From: Leptobrachium leishanense
Lineage: Eukaryota > Chordata > Amphibia > Anura > Megophryidae
DNA: 64,000 bases
Assembly (NCBI GenBank): GCA_009667805.1
Contig: CM019064.1
Location: forward strand, 379,623,120 to 379,687,119
Direction of reading: 5' to 3'
Both the position numbers and the translations under genes were made by a program. Positions 1 to 12,037 of this stretch are shown in pieces; within the stretch, counting starts at the first letter, position 1; every line of letters starts with the position of its first letter. The notes below the pieces were generated by a model. The model was not told where the DNA came from and did no database searches. It worked only from the letters and a program-made list of their open reading frames with translations.

Positions 1-2105
1 ATAACCCCAGTTATGAATATAAAATCAGGTATAATGCAGCTTCATAAAGAGCACAACTCCGACTGCACCCCACCTGCCAACCGCGTCAGGTCTAGGAACA
101 TGTGACGGGCGTGTCTGCCGAGATGCGTGATCATGGTGCAACTCACATCATTGCAGCAATTTCTGGCTACCCTGCACTTGCCGATCAGAGCTGCTCATGA
201 AAGAGCATCTAAAGGCTTCAGATTTAAATTTACCCATTTCAGCACCACAGGTGCCATTAAACAGGCACCGGTGGTGCATTTTCCCTCAGGCCTCCTGAAA
301 ACTCTGATAGCCTAGGGCTGGTGGGTGATCGGTAGGTCACAAGGCCAGAGCGTTTGAGTTGGCAGGTCTGTTATGCTGAACTTTTCTTTGCCAACTTGGC
401 TTTAACATAACTGATTTTCTAAGGTGTATGCAGGGGTTGTTCCTACAGTGCCCAGGCACACCCTAATGTTGGGTGAATAGGCCCTCTTTCATCTCCTGCA
501 TTGACTTTTTAGATGTCCCTTATTTGGTTCATGATGAATAACTTAATAAAATGACTGTATCTCTGATTACAGACTTATTATTTCTAATGAAAAATGTGCG
601 TTTTGTGCAAAATAATCTAAACATAAGTTTTCCATTAATAAATGTTTCATGGGTGCGTACCCCAGTGCAGACTTTTTCAATAAATGGTGTATTTTCAATA
701 AAGATGACACTCATTTATTGCATCAGGGTGGGCATCAGCTCTGTAACCGTGGTCTTGCAACCAGCATGCCCTCTGTTTCATATTACATGCAATGGATCCT
801 AAAATATATTTTATTTAAAGCCATTTTTCACTGGGGTTAAATGCCATTTGAAACATCTGGTTTCCCGTGGAGGAGTATTGCTCCTTTCTATTGGGACAGC
901 TGCTTTCCTTCATAACCTGCTATAGAAGAAAAGAAGAAAAAAAAAGGGAATTTTTTTTTTCTTTTAATGATGTGCATTAAGAATAGATCATTACTCTCTG
1001 TCCATCCTAGAATAGTTGCACCATTCCAGTCAATGACTCAGATTTAAGGCATTTTCTATAATTTTTGGCAATTTTCGTCTCTGTCTGTATCTGAGTGGTT
1101 TTATGGTTTCTATTTTTCAAAATCAATTGCTATAACAGCTAAACTCCCAAGGGGATGAAAAACACTTCCATCCTTAGGGTACCACAACTTACAAAAAAAA
1201 CCTAAAACAAAAACAACAACCAAACAAAAAATGTTCTGCATGTTATCTTCTTAAAAATAACATCTAGAAGCTAATGGAAACAAATCAAAACGCTCCTGCA
1301 GATTTAAAAAGATGACAGGATTTTCTCCAGAAAAAATAAAAAGAATTTATAAAAATTATCTTAAAGAAATGAGAGGTGCAAAGAATTTTAATAATGTATT
1401 AATACAATACACATAAAAAAAAAATAATAAAAAAGGTAAATGGTGGGGGCCATCCACTGAGGCAGGTGGGAAGTGCCACATTAAAAAAGTAGCAAATATC
1501 AATTATAAAAGGTACACATCACTTGGCTATTGGCAAAGGCTGATAACACTTTTTTATTAAGAAGAATTTTCCTGAAAATCAAACTTATGTGATAAATCAG
1601 TTAAAATGTTGTTGTGTATCCCACTGATGAAGCTTTGTATAGCGAAACAGGTCTGCGGCATTTTAAACTATTGAATTGTTTTTTTATTTTATTGATTTTA
1701 ATAAAATAGTTTTAAAATATTGCTAGCGTCTGCCTGTCCTGTTTTGGTGGAGCTACTAACACGAGCATCGCTCCTGAGGAAAAAAGAGGGTCTGGTGCTC
1801 CTTTGATTCACCGGCTGCTTTGTATTTGGTGTCTCTTGGATAAAAAGGCACCAATAAGTGTGAGTAGGCTATAACTCACCTTACATCCTTAAACAATCTG
1901 CAAATTGTATATATTTGTTTAAACCGTGGGATCCCCTCATGAGGAAAAGGCCACATTCCACTTGACTGTATGCTTGAAAATTTAGAAGAACTTGATTGAG
2001 CGCTGGTATCCACTTTGCTTTGCATACGTTTCGTTGTTGTTTATATGTTTCTTTAGTAATTACAATCCTGGAATTTCTCCTGCTATATGATTTATTGCTA
2101 TCAGG
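1..2105. other. Anonymous AT-rich DNA
   Basis: No gene or confidently classified repeat is seen. Homopolymer runs occur near 930-960 and 1190-1440. Around 1620-1660 there is a GATGAAGC...GCGAAAC string that resembles motifs scattered through amphibian non-coding repeats, but I cannot bound an element. The short open frames here have no recognisable protein character. Confidence 0.6.
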
Positions 2106-2109
2106 GCCG

Positions 2110-2792
2110 GCCCGTCCATGGAGCAGGGTGGAGCAGCGGCACCAGGCTGCCCTTTGTTAGGGGTGGCATTTTGCAGGGTAGGGGTGGACCCCAGAATAGG
2201 ACAGGAGTATGCAAGAGACCACAATACAAGAATGTCCTGCAACAAACACAGAATCCTGAACAACAAGGAGGTCCTTATTAACTGGTACCTTACACCAAGT
2301 ACATTATGATGATGGGCAAAAACATATTCAGAAATAGGAATGGTAAATAGACAGACAGAGTCAGCAACAAGAGTGGTTCCTAGACAGACCGGGTCAGTAA
2401 CAGGAGATCCGAAACACAGGTACCAGGGAGCAGGCAAGAATGGTCAAGGAGCACAAGCCATACACAAGTTATCATATACAGGGTACAGGGAGCAGACAAG
2501 AGTGTAATACAGAAACGAAAGCCAAAGTCATACACGGGTTATCATATACAGGTTCTCAGAATCAAAACACAAAATGCAGGTACTCCGTAGGAAAAACCTA
2601 TCCTGGATCAAAGATCTGAGGTACTGCTTGCCGTATATATAGGGCTAGGCAGGTCAGGTGACCACAGGCCAAAACAGCCACAGAGACTCCAGGGGCGGAG
2701 AGCCTGAACTAATTAACCCTGAAACCCTTAAGAGCTGACAAGGATCACTATCACCACCAGGGGGCCTAGCAGAAACTGGCAGAAACGTGACA
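2110..2792 (-). repeat. LTR-like relic (possible solo LTR)
   Basis: On the minus strand this block starts with TGTCACG at 2792, carries a TATATATA-type box near 2630-2640, and continues as a T/C-rich leader without coding capacity. The layout and wording resemble the Ty3/gypsy LTRs found later in the window. The other end and a clean 5-bp target duplication were not found, so it may be truncated or a different repeat. Confidence 0.4.
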
Positions 2793-4574
2793 GCAACAAA
2801 CCTCTCATTTGTAATAAATGCTGTTAGAGTCTTTTCTTTTGTTCCAAGTTACATTGTTTTCCCCTACAAGTAGCCCCGATAGGCCTAGTGATTATTTGTG
2901 CTAATAATTTATCTTCTTGTTCATATTTATTTGATTCAGTATGGGGCAGCACCACACCTGAATACAGCCTTGAGGAAAGTGCTTGAGTTGATGCCACTAG
3001 ATCCTAACTCCTTCTAGACGAGCCTTGATTTTATTTTCCTTAGATTCGTGGATAACAAGCTACTTTAGCACCATGTCCGGGCTATTGGTTCTTCCTGCCA
3101 TAAAAAAAAGAAAAAAACTCAACCTCAAGCACAGTAAGAGTAAGCAAACCATCTCTTTTTTGCAGCGCTGTCAAATCCCTTACAAAGCATCAGCCATCTC
3201 CAGTCCTGTATCTCAAGTCAAATGTAAAGATTTGTAAAAGTAAATTGATAGGGAGTCTGCATAGAAAGTGAACATTTTATAAAGAAAACCTATGTCATGA
3301 CACAGAATGACAAAATAGATCTGGTCGTGCCTTATTCTACAAATACAGACAGGGATCAGCTATTGGGCACAGAGGACAATTACCCAGTGGGCTGGTGCGC
3401 ATACAAGGCGGTCTGCCAACATGAAGGAATATTGATTAGCTGATACACCCTGATGCTCTGTAGGTGTGTGTATGAGGGGTGGAAGATCAGAGTGTCTATA
3501 TATGCTCTTCAATGTCTCCTTGGGTCTCTGACAGTTTCTGTGTGCATTTCAACTGTCTGTGACTGATGCGTGTGGCTGTGGGACTGTATACGGTTAACTA
3601 AGCATAGTCAATAGATTGATTCTGTCCTGAAAGGGTCTGTCATTATCTCGGTCAGTGTCTTTTATATTATAGTGTCTTTGTCAACATCCCTCTGCCAGTG
3701 TCACAAACCAATCATGTACAAAGTGCAGAATTGAAGGAGTAAAAAACAAATAGCGCCTACGTTGAATGATTAAATATACATGAGTACAATAAAAAATGTG
3801 CTGCTATACACAAGAAGTCAGAGGAAGGTGACCCATCTACCTCAAAGGTCACTATGGTAAACAATGCAAAACGGATGAACTTCAAAAAGCGCACAAAGCA
3901 GTGTATGAGCTAAAAATTCGCTCCACCGTGGACATTTAAAAGGTATAAATCGCACACCTAGAGAAGCCCTCTCCTCCCACAAGACATCTTTTATTTACTT
4001 TCCCAATAAAGTGAAGAAAATACAAAGGGCTTTGTGTGCTTTCAAAAGGGGAAGAGTTAAGCTATCTGACTTCAATCATATCCTGCATGTGACATTCACT
4101 TCTCACATATGACCATGGGGTTCCAGAATAGTCTTCTTTTTGTCCCAGCCTGGCCCTCTATAAATTGAAAAGCTGAGCATTTACCTTTCCAAATGAGTTT
4201 GTGCCAAAGTCAACCAGAACATATTACATAATGGGATTTCTAAGGATAGTGTGACATCATCTCTGGCTTTATACCAGACAGACAGGGATTGTTTGGAAAC
4301 ACATTTTTGTTAAATGACGTAGAAATTGAACTAACGCGTGCCCACATGAGTTAAATCTAGGCCATGAATACAGTGAAATATATTAAGTAATGAATAAACA
4401 AACAAACAAACATGTGTACAACTCTCAAACTAAATGCTTCCAGTATCAGAAGGAGTAATTATTAGTGTTAGTGTTTATTATTGCCGAAGCCATCTGCACA
4501 TCACAGCAATTCAAAGAACTGCATCCCAGAGCCCCTGTGCTGCATTCCCCATATGCAGCAAGGAACTCTGGGTA
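2793..4574. other. Anonymous DNA with short simple repeats
   Basis: No coding or repeat family could be assigned. A short AAAC-type simple repeat lies at about 4392-4410. The small open frames (for example 3025-3237 and 4434-4637) have no recognisable domain and are most likely chance. Confidence 0.55.
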
Positions 4575-4584
4575 GGATATGCAA

Positions 4585-4675
4585 TTATTTATTTATTTAT
4601 TTTAGAAAGGATTTTACCACAAGGAAAGATACATTGAGATTTCTCTCGTTTTCATTGCATCCTGTGTTTGTTTTC
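4585..4675 (-). mobile_element. Rex1-like LINE/SINE 3' tail fragment
   Basis: Read on the minus strand this matches the last part of the LINE at 17.4-20.9 kb: the GAGAAATCTCAATGTAT core, then TTCCTGGTAAAATCC, then (AAAT)n. Only the 3' end is present, which is typical of 5'-truncated LINE copies or of SINEs that borrow a LINE tail. Sister tails lie at 34.45-34.51 and 49.89-49.96 kb. Confidence 0.7.
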
Positions 4676-4829
4676 ACACAGAACCCTTAAATCAATGCCA
4701 TGCCATACTAGATGGCTCTTCAACGTCCAGCTGAAAACGTTTAACCTAGGAACGTGACACTGTTTTTATGACGTAGGCATCCACTAAGGAAGGATTTTTG
4801 GAAACTCCGCCCCTAACGACGTGAAAAAG

Positions 4830-7770
4830 GGGTTCAATATTTTAAGCAGGATACCTATATCTCAAAAACAAAAGATGTTACAGGCCTGAAAATTGGTATT
4901 TAGATTCATCTTGGAAAATAAAAAACATGTATTTTACCAATTTTCCAAAAATCCAGTGGGAAGGCCAAAAAGGGGGGTTGAATACTTTTAACATTTTACC
5001 TATATTTCAAAAACCGAAGATATTACAGGTGTGAAATTTGGTATTTACAGTGTTCGTGAAAAATAAATGAACACGTTTTACCATTTTTCAAAAATCCCAC
5101 GTGGGGGGGTGCAAAAAAAGGGGGGGTAAATACTTTTCAATAGGATACCTATATCTCAAAAACCAAAGATGTTACAGGTGTGAAATTTGGTATTTACAGT
5201 GTTCGTGAAAAATAAGCGAACACGTTTTACCATTTTTCAAAAATCCCACGTGGGGGGGTGCAAAAAAAGGGGGGGTAAATACTTTTCAATAGGATACCTA
5301 GATCTCAAAAACCAAAGATGTTACAGGTGTGAAATTTGGTATTTACAATCTTCGTGCAAAAAACCCAAACATGTGTTTTACCATTTTCTGAAAATCCAGT
5401 TAAGGGGGCGAGGTGGGGGTCGGGGGAAAGGGGGTTGAATACTTTTATCAGTATACCTATTATTTCAAAAACCAAAAGATGTTACAGGTATGAAATTTGG
5501 TATTTACAATCTTTATGAAAAAGACCAAACATGTCTTTTACCATTTTCCAAAAATCCAATTGGGGGAGTTGGAGGAAAGGGGTGTGAATACCTTTATCAG
5601 TATGCCTATATTTCAAAAACCCAAGATGTTACAGGTGTGAAATTTGGTATTTACAATCTTCTTGAAAAACAAAGAAACATGTATTTTCTAAAAGTCCAAG
5701 TGAGGGGTGAAAAAGGGGGGTGAATTATTTTAAACAGGATACCTATATCTCAAAACCAGAAGCTGTTACAGACGTGAAAATTGGTATTTAGATTCGTCTT
5801 GAGAAACAAAAAAACACGTAATCAATCATTTTCCAAAAATCCAGTGGGAGGGGGGCAAAAAGGGGGGTTGAATACTTTTATCAGTATACCTATATTTCAA
5901 AATCCAAAGATGTTACAGGTGTGAAATTTGGCACTTACAATCTTCTTGAAAAATAAACTAGCACGTGTTTTACCATTTTTCAAAAATCCTATGTGGAGAG
6001 GGGGGGTGAAAAAAAGGGGGTTAAATACTTTTCAACAGGATACCTATATCTCAAAAACAAAAGATGTTACAGGCCTGAAAATTGGTATTTAGATTCATCT
6101 TGGAAAATAAAAAACATGTATTTTACCAATTTTCCAAAAATCCAGTGGGAAGGCCAAAAAGGGGGGTTGAATACTTTTAACATTTTACCTATATTTCAAA
6201 AACCGAAGATATTACAGGTGTGAAATTTGGTATTTACAGTGTTCGTGAAAAATAAATGAACACGTTTTACCATTTTTCAAAAATCCCACGTGGGGGGGTG
6301 CAAAAAAAGGGGGGTAAATACTTTTCAATAGGATACCTATATCTCAAAAACCAAAGATGTTACAGGTGTGAAATTTGGTATTTACAGTGTTCGTGAAAAA
6401 TAAGCGAACACGTTTTACCATTTTTCAAAAATCCCACGTGGGGGGGTGCAAAAAAAGGGGGGTAAATACTTTTCAATAGGATACCTAGATCTCAAAAACC
6501 AAAGATGTTACAGGTGTGAAATTTGGTATTTACAATCTTCGTGCAAAAAACCCAAACATGTGTTTTACCATTTTCTGAAAATCCAGTTAGGGGGGCGAGG
6601 TGGGGGTCGGGGGAAAGGGGGTTGAATACTTTTATCAGTATACCTATTATTTCAAAAACCAAAAGATGTTACAGGTATGAAATTTGGTATTTACAATCTT
6701 TATGAAAAAGACCAAACATGTCTTTTACCATTTTCCAAAAATCCAATTGGGGGAGTTGGAGGAAAGGGGTGTGAATACCTTTATCAGTATGCCTATATTT
6801 CAAAAACCCAAGATGTTACAGGTGTGAAATTTGGTATTTACAATCTTCTTGAAAAACAAAGAAACATGTATTTTCTAAAAGTCCAAGTGAGGGGTGAAAA
6901 AGGGGGGTGAATTATTTTAAACAGGATACCTATATCTCAAAACCAGAAGCTGTTACAGACGTGAAAATTGGTATTTAGATTCGTCTTGAGAAACAAAAAA
7001 ACACGTAATCAATCATTTTCCAAAAATCCAGTGGGAGGGGGGCAAAAAGGGGGGTTGAATACTTTTATCAGTATACCTATATTTCAAAATCCAAAGATGT
7101 TACAGGTGTGAAATTTGGCACTTACAATCTTCTTGAAAAATAAACTAGCACGTGTTTTACCATTTTTCAAAAATCCTATGTGGAGAGGGGGGGTGAAAAA
7201 AAGGGGGTTAAATACTTTTCAACAGGATACCTATATCTCAAAAACCAAAGATGTTACATTTGGTATTTACAATCTTTGTGCAAAAAAAACAAACATGTGT
7301 TCTACCATTTTCTGAAAATCCAGTTAAGGGGGGGGCAGGGGAAAGGGGGTTGAATACTTTTATTTCAAAAACCAAAAGATGTTACAGGTGTGAAATTTGG
7401 TATTTACAATCTTCGTGAAAAAAACCCCCAACAAAATGTTTTACCGTATTCTGAAAATCCAGTTAAGGGGAGGGGTGAAAAAGGGGTGTGAATACTTTTA
7501 TCAGTATACTTATATTTCAAAAACCAAAGATGTTACAGGTGTGAAATTTGGCACTTGTTTTACCATTTTCCAAAAATCCCAAGTGAGGGGTGAAAAAAAG
7601 GGGGTGGATACTTTTAAAAAGGATACCTATAGCTCAAAAACAGAAGATGTTACAGACGTGAAAATTGGTATTTAGATTCATCTTGAAAAATAAAAAAAAC
7701 ACGTATTTTAACATTTTCCAAAAATCCAGTGGGGGGGCAAAAAGGGGGGTTAAATACTTTTAAACAGGAG
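4830..7770 (+). repeat. Satellite of ~150-bp monomers with a 1.19-kb higher-order duplication
   Basis: About 20 head-to-tail monomers of roughly 115-160 bp are visible. Each has an ATACCTATATTTC start, a conserved GATGTTACAGGTGTGAAAT core, a TTTTACCATTTTCC segment and a G-rich stretch of 4-8 G. Starts fall near 4849, 4995, 5140, 5292, 5452, 5602, 5738 and 5886, then the same eight types repeat from 6038 to 7225. The two eight-monomer blocks are almost identical (offset about 1187-1189 bp, differing mainly in G-run length). Four more diverged monomers follow to 7770. Open frames across it only reflect monomer periodicity. I do not recognise the family. Confidence 0.9.
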
Positions 7771-7774
7771 TCTC

Positions 7775-7925
7775 TCCTCCTCTCACAGCCAGGGCTCACA
7801 CACTCCCTCACTGCTCCAGCATGTCTGCCTCCCTCTCACAGCCAGGCCACACACTCCCCTCACTGCTCCAGCAGGTCTGTTTCCTTTTCACAGCCAGGCC
7901 TAACACACACCCTCAATGCTGCAGC
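7775..7925 (+). repeat. Three-copy 53-bp minisatellite
   Basis: The phrase TCTCACAGCCAGG...CACTGCTCCAGCA recurs with starts near 7781, 7834 and 7887, giving a 53-bp period. It directly abuts the right end of the satellite, so the two arrays share a junction at about 7770. Confidence 0.8.
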
Positions 7926-8342
7926 ATGGGAGAACCTGTGATATTATTGCAGAACCTCAACAAGTAAAAGCATTCCACAGAAATGTGATAGAGGCTATGG
8001 TGCTAACCGGACCTGGCCGGGGGAGTCAGTGTTCATACCACGAATACCTCTTATACCTTCAGAATATCCGTTTAAATTCAAAACGCTTCAGTTCACCCTA
8101 AATGTTTGTTTAGTGATGACCATCAACAAGTCTCTGTGGCGGACTTTGAAGGTACGGGGATTGATGTAAAAGACGTCTGCTTCTCACATGTGCATTTTTA
8201 CAATGCCTGTTCCAGAGTGAGCTCACCTCGGTTTGTATTTACAACACAACAAAATTCATGGACGCATAAGAATGAAACAACTTTGTTTTGTAGCCAATAT
8301 GCCCTGGCTAACGTCTGCAATAATCATTACTTATTACTTTTA
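7926..8342. other. Anonymous spacer
   Basis: Between the minisatellite and the first MITE-A there are two short overlapping open frames (7916-8101, 8106-8369) without recognisable domains. Nothing supports a gene. Confidence 0.5.
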
Positions 8343-8756
8343 GGCTGGGGTCAGACGAACGTAGTGTGAACGCGTGTGTAGCCGCACTTTATCACAGCCG
8401 TAGTAGCAGCAAATGACGTCCAATGACGTCCAATATACGAAGTACTGCCGCACGAAAGTTAGGCCGGGCAACGCAAGCGGCAAACGAACGTATTTTTTCA
8501 AGAACGTGAAACCGCTAGTACTGACGTACAGGGTGCGCTGCGTCCGCTAGCGGCGTGTGTCCGTGATTAGGAGAGGTCAGACGCTGCTACATATTGTCCA
8601 GACGCAAAAAGTGTTTTATTGATGATCCGTACAAAATCAAGGACGAAAATGCGAATCGTATGACCGCTATCGCGTATTCTGTGAAAAGATACGTCCATTC
8701 GTTCGAACGCACTTTTTCACGGTCGATGCGAAAAATGCGTTCGTCTGACCCTAGCC
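8343..8756 (-). mobile_element. MITE-A copy 1 (Harbinger-like)
   Basis: 414 bp with terminal inverted repeats GGCTRGGGTCAGACGAACG, flanked by TTA on the left and TAA on the right. The interior is unusually rich in CpG for vertebrate DNA. No coding capacity, so it needed a transposase from elsewhere. TWA flanks and GG-starting termini suggest the PIF/Harbinger superfamily. Confidence 0.85.
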
Positions 8757-8870
8757 TAAGACATCAACCTGTAAATTATATTTTGTACAGTTCGAACAAA
8801 AAAAACTCAGGTTTCTTTTAAAAAAAAATTAACAAATCCCAAAATCCACGCACACAAAGCAAAAGCTAAT

Positions 8871-8873
8871 TAT

Positions 8874-8906
<33 letters not shown>

Positions 8907-8907
8907 G
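8871..8907. repeat. (TA)n microsatellite
   Basis: An almost pure alternating TA tract with one phase slip, just right of MITE-A copy 1. Confidence 0.95.
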
Positions 8908-9012
8908 TATAAAATGTTAGTAAGCAAATAAACAACCTGTTTGATGTGAAAATGGGATCACAAATGTCCTGGAACAATTGTGCCTAAGTTTAACGGTTCC
9001 ATGATAGCTATA

Positions 9013-9470
9013 AAACATACATTTATTATTATTGTCATCATTTATATAGCGTCAACAGTTTCCGCAGCGCTTTACAATAACCAAAAGGGAATGAGATAAA
9101 CCGACATATGATGGAAACAAGAGATGTAGAGGGCCCTGCTCATAGGATTTTACAATCTAGAGGGATTGGGGTTGAGGAAGACAAGAGGAATTTTACAGAT
9201 AGCAGGATCGTTAGTGCCAGTGGTTCGGGAATGTGGGGCCATAGAAGCAGCTTCAATCATGTGTGAGTCGATCTTATGCAGAGGGATGAGTTGCATCAGT
9301 GATGTGTTATGCTAATCTGAAGAGATGGGTTTTGAGGGATTTCTTGAAGGCCTGAAGATCAGGGGAGAGTTTAATAGGGCGAGGCAACTCATTCCACAGG
9401 ACCGGAGCTGCCCTTGAGAAGTCTTGGAGGTGAGAGTTGGCCGTGCGCGTGTAGACAGGTGACAGGAGGA
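9013..9470 (-). mobile_element. L2-like LINE 3' fragment
   Basis: The minus strand ends in the L2-type tail GTAAAGCGCTGCGGAAA...GCGCTATATAAATGATG followed by (ATA)n. Upstream it keeps degraded C-terminal coding similarity to the L2 copies at 38 and 63 kb (the segment describing a truncated WN.LP-type region). It is more diverged than those copies and heavily 5'-truncated. Confidence 0.7.
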
Positions 9471-9902
9471 TTACATTATTAGGCATGTGCAGTTTACATG
9501 TTATTTCTGTTTAGCAAATAAATCTGATTACACCCATGGTGTAACATGAATAAATAGCAAAGGTACAGCTACAGATGTTAACATCTGGCTGTGCTATTCC
9601 ATCATATATTCACAAAAGAGTGTCCTAGCTTTGCAAGCTGGAACAAAAATTAATTTTGATGAGATTGTGACCTTTTGGATCGACAAAATATACACAACAC
9701 TGATTGGTGCACCAGAGGAAACCCATGATATTTCAGTCTGACAACTTTGGGAACTGATTAAATAGCCTACAGACCTAAATATAAAATTATACAATGCATA
9801 CATCACTATTGCAATGCTGTTCAACTTCCCATTGGTTTTACTCATTGCATCTCCTTCAGCAACAGTCAAATATTGATACAAGAAGGAAAATAAATATATA
9901 CA
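9471..9902. other. Anonymous spacer
   Basis: AT-rich sequence between an L2 fragment and a Tc1 relic. The minus-strand open frame at 9594-9881 has no recognisable features. Confidence 0.5.
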
Positions 9903-9904
9903 TA

Positions 9905-10421
9905 CATTGCCTGGCCAAAAAAATCACCAGCTACTGTACAAACCTGGGGGACAGTGTTAGGATTTGGGATTACACAGTTTGGTCAGTTCTAGATTCAGCA
10001 ACTTTATGAGCCCAAAAAAATGAGGTCTGCTGACTACCTGAATATACGAATGAGCGGGTTTTTCCCTTAATGGATTTTTTTTCTTCCCTGATGGTGCGGG
10101 CATATTCCAAGATGACAATGCCAGGATTCAGCGAGTTCAGGGAGAGGAGACATCATTTTCACACATGGATTGGACACCACACAGTCCAGACCCTCACCCT
10201 ATTGTGAATCTTTGGGATGTGCTGGAGAAGACTTTACGCAGGGCTCTGACTCTCCAATCATCAATACAGGATCTTGGCGACAAATTAATGCAACTATGAA
10301 TGGAAATAAATGTGACATTGCATGAACTTACTGAAAAGATGCCACGGCGAGTGCATGCCATGATCAAAGCAAAAGGCCGTCCAATTAAATATTAGAGCAT
10401 GTAACTTTTTTGGCCAGGCAG
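9905..10421 (+). mobile_element. Internally deleted Tc1/mariner-type transposon
   Basis: Both ends carry the inverted repeat CWYTGCCTGGCCAAAAAA and are flanked by TA (9903-9904 and 10422-10423), the Tc1/mariner target. At 517 bp it is far shorter than the usual 1.3-1.7 kb autonomous length. The 5' and central parts of the transposase gene are missing, while the 3' third of that gene survives. Confidence 0.9.
10090..10395 (+). pseudogene. Tc1-like transposase, C-terminal remnant
   Basis: A single frame reads from an FQDDNA motif (second catalytic Asp region) through [16 protein letters not shown] to a terminal TAG at 10393-10395. In this family the third catalytic acid sits in the PIEN motif; here that Glu is Val. 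One in-frame TGA lies near 10297-10299. The N-terminal paired-like DNA-binding domain and the first catalytic Asp are absent. It cannot encode an active enzyme. Confidence 0.85.
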
Positions 10422-10423
10422 TA

Positions 10424-10861
10424 TAAATTATCTAATGCTTTATTTGTCCTGATGAGAGTTCTAAATCAGAACTGAGACCTTTAAATGGCTTTGAATAAAG
10501 AATATAAGGCCTTATTCCGACCGAACCAATGTGATTATCGAGTTATCTGTTGAACAGAACAGCTCCTGTCCTGTTCCAGGCAAGGCACAAACTTATCTTT
10601 CAATTAGGTTGTTATGGGCGTGTATGGTAAATTATCCCTTCCTATACTTAGTATAAGAAATGCCAATTTGCAGGCATCTGGAGTATAAAGAGTATAACGG
10701 TTCAACGTTTAGAAGTTAAACATTTATTAGACATAAGCTGTAACTAGATTACTTGTGCATTAAATAAAAACACATTATAAAATACATGCTGCTGGGTTTT
10801 TTACTTTTTCTGATGTAATTGCATGTAAAAAGGAAAAATACACTTAGTTAATGAGGTGGAG
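10424..10861. other. Anonymous spacer
   Basis: No repeat family or coding region recognised between the Tc1 relic and the next MITE. Confidence 0.5.
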
Positions 10862-11099
10862 TCAGGGTTTCCAGATGTTTTCCTGGACACATATTACTAT
10901 TTCATGCAGAGTGGAGCAAAGGGAAAAGTGCTGCCCTGCAACATGTATAATTCATATGCTGCAGGAAGGAAATCAAAGCAGGTCACCTGGGATGCCTATG
11001 AGATTCCTTACTTGGAGTGGATGGACTATACATGCATACATGGGTGGCATTTTTTTTTAGGCACTGCCCATCAGCATGAATAAATTATATGGCAACCCT
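10862..11099 (+). mobile_element. hAT-type MITE F, copy 1
   Basis: A non-coding element of about 238 bp with ends (C)AGGGTTTCC / GGCAACCCT and a perfect 8-bp target duplication AGGTGGAG (10854-10861 and 11100-11107). An inverted-orientation copy lies at 48398-48641 with the same internal phrases (GGGAAAAGTGCTGCCCTGCA, CAGGTCACCTGGGAT). An 8-bp duplication is the hAT hallmark. Confidence 0.85.
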
Positions 11100-11107
11100 A
11101 GGTGGAG

Positions 11108-11424
11108 GGTATGTTTAGATAAGGCAGCAGGGGGTGTATTGTGTGGTGTAGGCTACCTGAGATAAGTGCTGGTGCTCAATGAGATAAGACAGGGATCGTG
11201 AAAGACTTCTAATCTACCCCCTGGTGATGTCCTTTGAACACATCCCACACAATACAATAATGTGAGACTGTCTGACCCATAGACTCCATTATATATGACC
11301 AAAACCAAAGTAAGGACCAAGTGAGGTAAAGATACTGTGGGGCAGGGGGGCAGTTGACAACACAAATGATCACACAATTGATGCACCCAGTGACACATAG
11401 AGAGTACAATATTTCCTGCACTAA
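11108..11424. other. Anonymous spacer
   Basis: No coding or repeat assignment. The overlapping minus-strand open frames at 11153-11446 run into MITE-A copy 2 and look like chance. Confidence 0.5.
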
Positions 11425-11851
11425 GGCTAGGGTCAGACGAACGCATTTTTCACGTTGTCCGTGAAAAAGTGCGTTCGAACGAACGTACGTATTTTTTCCC
11501 AGAATACGCGATAGCGGTCATACGATGCGCCTTTTCGTCCGTGATTTTGTACGGATCGTCAATAAAACACTTTTTGTGTCTGGACGTTATGTTGGCCGGA
11601 CATTAGCAGCGTCTGACGTCTCCTAATCACACACACACGCCGCTATGCGGCCGCAGCGCACTCTGTACGTCAGTAGTAGCGGTTTGACGTTCTCGAAAAA
11701 ATGCGTTCGTTGGCCACTTGCGTTGCAAGGACGAACTTTCGTGCGGCCGTTCGTCGTATGTTCCCCGGCATTGGACGTCATTTGCTGCTAGCACGGCCGT
11801 GATTTCGTGCGGCTAAACGCACGTGAAAAATGCGTTCGTCTGACCCTAGCC
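11425..11851 (+). mobile_element. MITE-A copy 2
   Basis: 427 bp, flanked by TAA left and TTA right. It shares private variants (CCGCTATGCGGCCGCAG, TTCCCCGGCATTGGACG, GCGGCTAAACGCACG) with copy 11 at 56.6 kb, so the two belong to one subfamily. Confidence 0.9.
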
Positions 11852-12037
11852 TTAACAAGAGAAAAACAAATGTAAGACAGGTAAGATATCAGCAACATAA
11901 AATAAACACAATAAGAGCATTTCATTTTTGTTGGTGGAAGTGGCCCTTTAAAGCTTTCAGAAACACTTTAAACAATTAAAAAATAATGTTTAAATTAAAT
12001 TTAGTATGATAGGAAATTTCTTCTAGCCAATCACATC

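Noticed and set aside
2239..2797. GCAAC direct repeat as the target duplication of the LTR-like block
   Set aside because: The left GCAAC is not followed by a TG terminus, so it is probably chance.
4830..7675. Series of open frames with repeated GVKFGIYNL-like peptides as a repetitive protein
   Set aside because: The frames follow the monomer period, differ in phase between monomers, stop at arbitrary points and have no upstream gene structure. They are a by-product of the satellite.
8871..8907. CRISPR-like or other regular array in the window
   Set aside because: The only regular arrays are microsatellites, minisatellites and the satellite; none has unique spacers between identical repeats.
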